Part shown: positions 5,950-8,873 of the stretch, one piece after another
Layout of the letters: every line of letters starts with the position of its first letter
Position numbering within the stretch: the stretch's first letter is position 1
From: Oscillospiraceae bacterium
GTDB taxonomy: Bacteria > Bacillota > Clostridia > Oscillospirales > Ruminococcaceae
Assembly: GCA_016297675.1 (NCBI GenBank)
Contig: JAEDGE010000078.1
Coordinates: 1 to 8,873, forward strand
DNA: 8,873 bases
Reading direction: 5' to 3'
Position numbers and translations under genes: made by a program
Notes under the pieces: model-generated
Seen by the model: only the letters and a program-made list of their open reading frames with translations
What the model was told of the DNA's origin: nothing
The model's database searches: none

Positions 5950-6798
5950 TTAATCCGGAAACCGTGGTTCTGTATTTTCATACACGACAGTTGGTGGGTT
6001 TTCTCCCGGCCGCTGTGGCAGTGGAATCATGGCGAATTTTTGTAGAGAGGTAATGCCGGGAAAAATGGGAAGTCCACGGCTTTCCATGCGAAAATAGTCG
6101 GGATGATAGACTGTAACATCATAACTCTGGTATAGTTGTCTGTTGGTTGGAGAAGCATTCGGATTTAGTTCCGGAGCAGGCAGTGGAATGTGATCGGTTT
6201 CGCCGCTTTCATTGGTGATGCCACTGAAGTAGAGTCTGGTGTTTGCCCCTTCCATGGCGGTTACGGTTACGGTGACATTGGGCAACGGTAACGCTTCGCT
6301 TCCGGTGCGGGTGATGACTTTTAAGAAGCCGTATGCAGTGTTTGGAGCAATCTTTGGAACGGGTTCTAATTCCACCACGGGAGTTTGTTCTTCCGGCTTG
6401 ATAGAGGGGAATGGCTCCGTTGGCGTTGGACTGACAGGTGGTGTCTCCGGTGTTGTTGCAGTATCTGTAGGAGCAGTGGAGGGTTCGGGTGGCGTTGCGA
6501 TATCAGATGGCATGGGTTCCGGCGTTGGTTCTTCTGGTGTTTCTGTTAACGCCGGCGGCAAATTTTCTGGAAACACTGTGGAGGATTCTGATTCTGGAAC
6601 AGGTAACGTTTCAGAGGTTGGTGGTAAATTTGGAATCGGCTGTAAGGGACTTGTTGGGGCGGCTGGTGCTGCGGCAATGTCCGCCTCTGTTGGCATAGGG
6701 GTGGATTCCGCTATGGTTTCCTGTGCCGGATGGGCACGGCGGTAAAGCTGCATCATTTCTGCCTGATATTCCGCAGCGGTTTTCGGCTTTTGCTGCAT
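5950..6798 (-). CDS. Proline-rich protein with C-terminal carboxypeptidase-regulatory/CnaB-like domain
   Basis: ATG 6798 is chosen because AAGGAGGG stands 7 bases upstream; the frame is open further upstream but without such a site. The product has 282 residues. Residues 1-23 form a short charged helix (AEYQAEMMQLYRR). Residues about 24-150 are a low-complexity stretch rich in Pro, Thr and Glu, of linker type. Residues about 154-262 look like a beta-sandwich: YGFLKVITRTGSEALPLPNVTVTVT, then SGITNESGETDHIPLP and SYDVTVYHPDYF. This pattern of a variable gene product followed by TNxxGxT is typical of CnaB/carboxypeptidase-regulatory-like domains. There is no signal peptide, LPXTG or membrane segment. 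It is the first gene of a three-gene set with the two peptidoglycan-binding proteins. It could be a structural or spore-associated partner. The fold assignment is by pattern only. Confidence 0.72.
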   Translation of the reverse strand: MQQKPKTAAEYQAEMMQLYRRAHPAQETIAESTPMPTEADIAAAPAAPTSPLQPIPNLPPTSETLPVPESESSTVFPENLPPALTETPEEPTPEPMPSDIATPPEPSTAPTDTATTPETPPVSPTPTEPFPSIKPEEQTPVVELEPVPKIAPNTAYGFLKVITRTGSEALPLPNVTVTVTAMEGANTRLYFSGITNESGETDHIPLPAPELNPNASPTNRQLYQSYDVTVYHPDYFRMESRGLPIFPGITSLQKFAMIPLPQRPGENPPTVVYENTEPRFPD

Positions 6799-6850
6799 AG
6801 AAATGCCCTCCTTCAAAATTTGATTTTGGTGCAGTATATGCACAAGCCGA

Positions 6851-6892
6851 CAAAAACAGAACAGGGGAAACACATTGGTTGTGCTCCCCCTG
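6851..6892 (-). terminator. Intrinsic terminator after the DUF378 gene
   Basis: On the - strand CAGGGGGAGCAC pairs over 12 positions (two G-T wobbles) with GTGTTTCCCCTG across a 7-base loop. It is followed by TTCTGTTTTTG. It lies 17 bases beyond the DUF378 stop and about 50 bases ahead of the proline-rich gene, so the operon at 6798 needs a promoter in 6799-6861. The only hint is a TATACT at about 6833-6838 on the - strand, without a good -35. That would allow an alternative sigma factor. Confidence 0.75.
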
Positions 6893-6908
6893 CATCGGAT
6901 TTTTGATT

Positions 6909-7118
6909 TTAAGAGGCATCCGCTGCCAGTGCTTCTCGCCGAAACAGGAAGGAGATACACCAGACGGCAGAAATGGCAACTAAAATATAGATGGTTCTGC
7001 TGATGATGGATGCGGCACCGCCAAACAGCCATGCCACTAAGTCAAACTCGAAAATACCGACCAGTCCCCAGTTGACACCGCCAATGATCAATAAAATCAA
7101 TGCAAGTTTATCCCACAT
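6909..7118 (-). CDS. DUF378 family small membrane protein
   Basis: The product has 69 residues from ATG 7118, with GAGGTG 8 bases upstream; a TTG at 7124 is too close to that site. The sequence opens MWDKLALILLIIGGVNWGLVGIFEFDLV, which is the characteristic DUF378 (YuzA-like) pattern. It has the conserved GGVNWGLVG between a first transmembrane helix (about 5-24) and FDLVAWLFG. A second helix follows (about 40-60: IYILVAISAVWCISFLF). A short basic and Ala-rich tail ends it. The length is normal for the family. The family is common in Firmicutes and its function is not known. The gene stands alone between its terminator and the divergent small RNA promoter; I see no clear promoter for it in 7125-7270. 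Confidence 0.9.
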   Translation of the reverse strand: MWDKLALILLIIGGVNWGLVGIFEFDLVAWLFGGAASIISRTIYILVAISAVWCISFLFRREALAADAS

Positions 7119-7280
7119 ATCCAAAACACCTCATTTCTTGTTCACAGCACCGCTGTGCAGAGATAGCATATCCAAGTAGGCGAAAACTATGCAGATGCAT
7201 GAGACGAAATTGAAAAAATAGCATAAAATTCCTTGAAAATTTCATATAATTTAGTCATATTGCCTAAAAATCCGAAAAAA

Positions 7281-7304
7281 AAGCATTTTTTCCGAAAAAT
7301 GCTT
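7281..7304. repeat. 10-bp inverted repeat overlapping the -35 of the small RNA promoter
   Basis: AAGCATTTTT (7281-7290) and AAAAATGCTT (7295-7304) are perfect reverse complements around TCCG. The right arm takes in the first two bases of the TTGACG -35 box. On the - strand the hairpin is followed by a T-run (complement of A 7275-7280), so it could also serve as a backup terminator for transcripts coming from the carboxypeptidase gene. Either role, operator or terminator, is possible. Confidence 0.55.
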
Positions 7305-7331
7305 GACGATTTCCGAAAAGTACGGTATAAT
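7303..7331 (+). promoter_or_regulatory. Strong sigma-A promoter of a small RNA
   Basis: TTGACG (7303-7308) and TATAAT (7326-7331) have a 17-base spacer. Transcription should start near 7338. TCCGAAAA occurs at 7271, 7291 and 7312, that is about every 20-21 bases, or two helix turns. The spacer holds CCGAAAAGTA exactly as in the guaB promoter. Both neighbouring genes are on the other strand, so this promoter serves only the short unit ending at 7439. Confidence 0.85.
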
Positions 7332-7337
7332 AGGAAC

Positions 7338-7439
7338 AGTGAGAATAATGTTGAATTATTATCACTCGTTTTGTTGTCTCCTTTCTTTTGTTCTACATAT
7401 GTTTTTGGCCGCTGGAGCATTTCCAGCGGCAATTTTTTT
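7338..7439 (+). ncRNA. Candidate small regulatory RNA, about 100 nt
   Basis: The unit is framed by a near-consensus promoter and a strong intrinsic terminator, both on the + strand between two - strand genes. The predicted RNA begins with a hairpin: GTGA.AATAAT (7339-7349) pairs with ATTATT.TCAC (7355-7365), with one G-A mismatch and a 5-base loop. A U-rich, apparently unpaired stretch of about 40 nt follows, containing UCUCCUUUC (7377-7385). The RNA ends in the GC-rich terminator stem and U7. The pyrimidine stretch is complementary to Shine-Dalgarno sequences (GAAAGGAGA), as in several Firmicutes small RNAs that act on mRNA start sites. I do not recognise it as 6S, SRP RNA, RNase P RNA or tmRNA. 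A 50-codon frame from ATG 7348 runs on through the terminator to 7500; its weak ribosome site and overlap with the terminator argue against translation. Confidence 0.65.
7408..7439 (+). terminator. Intrinsic terminator of the small RNA
   Basis: GCCGCTGGA (7408-7416) pairs perfectly with TCCAGCGGC (7422-7430) across the loop GCATT. AA and seven T's (7433-7439) follow. On the - strand there is no T-run next to the stem, so it acts on + strand transcripts only. Confidence 0.92.
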
Positions 7440-7461
7440 ATCTATTTTACAGAAAAAGAAG

Positions 7462-7498
7462 AAAGCAGGAATGCTGTTTTTGTGCATTCCTGCTTTTT
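7462..7498. terminator. Bidirectional-type terminator downstream of the carboxypeptidase gene
   Basis: AAAGCAGGAATGC (7462-7474) pairs over 13 bases with GCATTCCTGCTTT (7484-7496) around a 9-base T-rich loop. On the - strand it is followed by TTCTTCTTTTTCTG and lies 31 bases after the carboxypeptidase stop, so that gene is its main client. On the + strand T's continue to 7498, giving a second stop for any read-through from the small RNA. Confidence 0.88.
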
Positions 7499-7527
7499 AG
7501 TGATATTCTGTCATTTCAAAATGAGTT

Positions 7528-8873
7528 TTACGCTACATCCGGATTGCAGGGATCTTCTGGCCATTCGTTCTTATACTCAGAATCCACGCCGAGATACTCT
7601 TCTAAACAAATGCCAAGTTTCTGTATTTCCTGTGCAATTTCTACGCCGACATAGCGGACATGCCAGGACTCATATTGATAGCCGGTAATGGATTCCTTTT
7701 CCAGCGGAAACCGGATGATAAAGCCATATTCTGCACAGTGTTCCTCCAGCCATTTGGCTTCTTCTGTATCATCAAATTGGCTGTTAATGTCATTGAAATC
7801 AATGACCATACCAGTCTGGTGCTCGGAGTGTCCCGGTCGGGCAGAGTAGGTATCTGCTTCCTTCCAGCCGTCCCGCATACAGTATTCCTGATAAACAGTA
7901 AGCTGATCTTGATAGGAACGATAGTCCGAGGCATCAAAAAGGTTTAAACCTGCTTCATAGGCATCTGCAATCATTTGATCCAGAGCCTTCTGTGTTTCAG
8001 GCGTCAATCCCTGTGGATCATAGGATTCTGGTAAAGAATAGGTCTTGTTGACAATCAAAATATCATCTACATAGGTGCAGCCATCTCGTTCTTCGAGATG
8101 CCGAACGGTGACAGGAATGTCTGCCGAGACATTCGGGTCATTTTTTGCAGCAACAGAAATGGTACAGGTACCGGCAGCAATTCCCTTGACGGTACCGGTT
8201 TCGTCTACGGTTGCAATCGCCTCATCACTGGATGTCCAAACCAAGTGGCTGCTGTTTGCAGCTCCATGAGCAGAAAGTGATACCTTAACCGGAACGGTAG
8301 CATCTTCCAATACGGCAAGGTAGGTTGTATTCGGGGTAATGGCTACAATATCTGCATTGGCAGCATTGCTGCTTTCCGCATTTGTTTGCAGGGCATCTGG
8401 ATTGCTGCTGTCACTCAAACTGCTTTGATTTGCAGCAAGAGAGGAATCGTCGGGTTTGTCTTTATTTTGGACTGCATGGATAATCAGTCTTGCTGCAAAG
8501 CCGCCCACCAGAATCAATGCATAGACTGCCACGACAATTGCCCACATTTTTCTGCCTTTGGGCAGACGAATTCGCTCCTTTGGTTCTGGCTCCGGAATTT
8601 CTTCCAGTGTATCCACATCCGGCCAGGCTTCAGACGGAACGGGATCCTCCTGATCTGGTATGGCGTGTGAAACAATCGGACGTTTTTGCAGCTTTGGCAG
8701 CGGTTCGCTTTTCTGGTTGACCTGCGGCTGAATGATTGGCCGCCAAGGTTCCGTTTGTTCTGCGGACTGTTCCAGATGAGAAGCCGCTGTACGCTGTACG
8801 GGTTGTTCTGCCTGAACTGGACGAGAAGCCGTTGTACGCTGTGCCGGTTGTTCTGCCGGAGCCGGACGAGAAG
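7528..8873 (-). CDS. Membrane-anchored VanY-type D-alanyl-D-alanine carboxypeptidase with Big_2 domain (5' end outside window)
   Basis: VanY enzymes are zinc peptidases that remove the terminal D-Ala from peptidoglycan stem peptides outside the membrane. The frame is open from TAA 7528-7530 to the right edge, giving at least 447 residues. A GTG at 8616 has no ribosome site, so the true start lies beyond 8873. Counting from the first whole codon (8869-8871): residues 1-105 are polar, rich in Pro, Gln and Glu, starting with 15-residue repeats (SRPxxAEQPxQRTxA). About 109-132 is one membrane helix (WAIVVAVYALILVGGF). About 175-256 is a Big_2-like Ig domain (LVWTSSDEAIATVDETGTVKGIAAGTCTISV). About 270 to the end is the peptidase. 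Its zinc motif SEHQTGMVID has H351 and D358, and ESWHVRY supplies E401 and H404, so the active site is complete. The positive-inside pattern (KERIRLPKGRK before the helix) puts the repeat region in the cytoplasm and the enzyme outside. It ends at the terminator 7462-7498. I do not see vanR/S or other van genes, so a housekeeping wall role is more likely than glycopeptide resistance. Confidence 0.92.
   Translation of the reverse strand, partial: SRPAPAEQPAQRTTASRPVQAEQPVQRTAASHLEQSAEQTEPWRPIIQPQVNQKSEPLPKLQKRPIVSHAIPDQEDPVPSEAWPDVDTLEEIPEPEPKERIRLPKGRKMWAIVVAVYALILVGGFAARLIIHAVQNKDKPDDSSLAANQSSLSDSSNPDALQTNAESSNAANADIVAITPNTTYLAVLEDATVPVKVSLSAHGAANSSHLVWTSSDEAIATVDETGTVKGIAAGTCTISVAAKNDPNVSADIPVTVRHLEERDGCTYVDDILIVNKTYSLPESYDPQGLTPETQKALDQMIADAYEAGLNLFDASDYRSYQDQLTVYQEYCMRDGWKEADTYSARPGHSEHQTGMVIDFNDINSQFDDTEEAKWLEEHCAEYGFIIRFPLEKESITGYQYESWHVRYVGVEIAQEIQKLGICLEEYLGVDSEYKNEWPEDPCNPDVA
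8778..8873. repeat. 45-bp tandem repeats in the 5' part of the carboxypeptidase gene
   Basis: GAGAAGCCG begins at 8778 and again at 8823, and GAGAAG begins once more at 8868. This is an exact 45-bp period, and the third copy is cut by the window edge. The two complete copies differ at several positions. Each unit encodes 15 residues (SRPxxAEQPxQRTxA in the - frame). A decayed copy may lie just left of 8778 (SAEQTEPWRP in protein). The number of copies beyond the edge is unknown and may vary between strains. Confidence 0.85.

Noticed and set aside
5264..5953. 229-codon + strand frame opposite the SpoIID-like gene
   Set aside because: The - strand frame has clear domains and a good start. The + frame has no recognisable motif and arises from opposite-strand codon bias.
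6239..6745. 168-codon + strand frame rich in Gly, Ser and Val
   Set aside because: It is the mirror of the proline/threonine-rich stretch of the - strand gene at 5950-6798. It has no matching ribosome binding site and no known domain.
7233..7688. 151-codon + strand frame covering the small RNA region
   Set aside because: It runs through two strong terminators and into the antisense of the carboxypeptidase gene, and it resembles no known protein.
8386..8720. Two + strand frames opposite the carboxypeptidase N-terminal part
   Set aside because: They are shadows of the - strand gene, which continues openly to the window edge with a membrane helix and repeats.
7528..8873. Glycopeptide resistance (van) cluster
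   Set aside because: Only a VanY-type peptidase is present. No vanR/S regulators, vanH/A/X-type genes or mobile element lie beside it in the window.
8778..8873. CRISPR array suggested by regularly spaced repeats
   Set aside because: The 45-bp units are contiguous coding repeats with no unique spacers and keep the reading frame of the carboxypeptidase.

Overview
The window looks like chromosomal DNA from a spore-forming or formerly spore-forming gut Clostridia species, most likely Ruminococcus or a close relative in the Oscillospiraceae. The reasons are a secreted protein made only of type I dockerin modules, moderate GC content, clostridial-type peptidoglycan-binding proteins, and strong AAGGAGG-type ribosome binding sites. 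The species cannot be named from the sequence alone.

Left part (1-3923, genes on the + strand). The window opens with the catalytic part of an amidase-6 type cell-wall amidase. Its reading frame is cut by an in-frame stop directly after a perfect 12-bp hairpin (13-39), so it reads as a gene remnant. An AT-rich gap follows, then a strong promoter, a leader of about 150 nt and guaB (IMP dehydrogenase, complete). Next is a gene for a secreted protein with two tandem copies of a 151-residue unit of dockerin modules and no catalytic domain. The dockerin gene lies between two identical 30-bp terminator hairpins (2496-2525 and 3888-3917).

Middle part (3929-7118, genes on the - strand). Three genes read 6798 -> 3929: a proline-rich protein ending in a beta-sandwich domain, a SpoIID-like protein with three peptidoglycan-binding domains, and a small protein with two such domains. 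None has a visible signal peptide. They look like one operon of sporulation or cell-wall type. Upstream, with its own terminator, is a small two-helix membrane protein of the DUF378 family.

Right part (7270-8873). A consensus promoter and a strong terminator, both on the + strand and lying between two - strand genes, frame an RNA of about 100 nt with no convincing protein. This is the best candidate here for something undescribed. Its promoter has the same 10-mer (CCGAAAAGTA) at the same place between -35 and -10 as the guaB promoter, which suggests common control. The window ends inside a membrane-anchored VanY-type D,D-carboxypeptidase gene whose cytoplasmic N-terminal part carries 45-bp tandem repeats and runs off the edge.

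Overall, most of the genes concern the cell wall or cell surface: an amidase remnant, peptidoglycan-binding proteins, a carboxypeptidase and dockerins. The housekeeping gene guaB sits among them.
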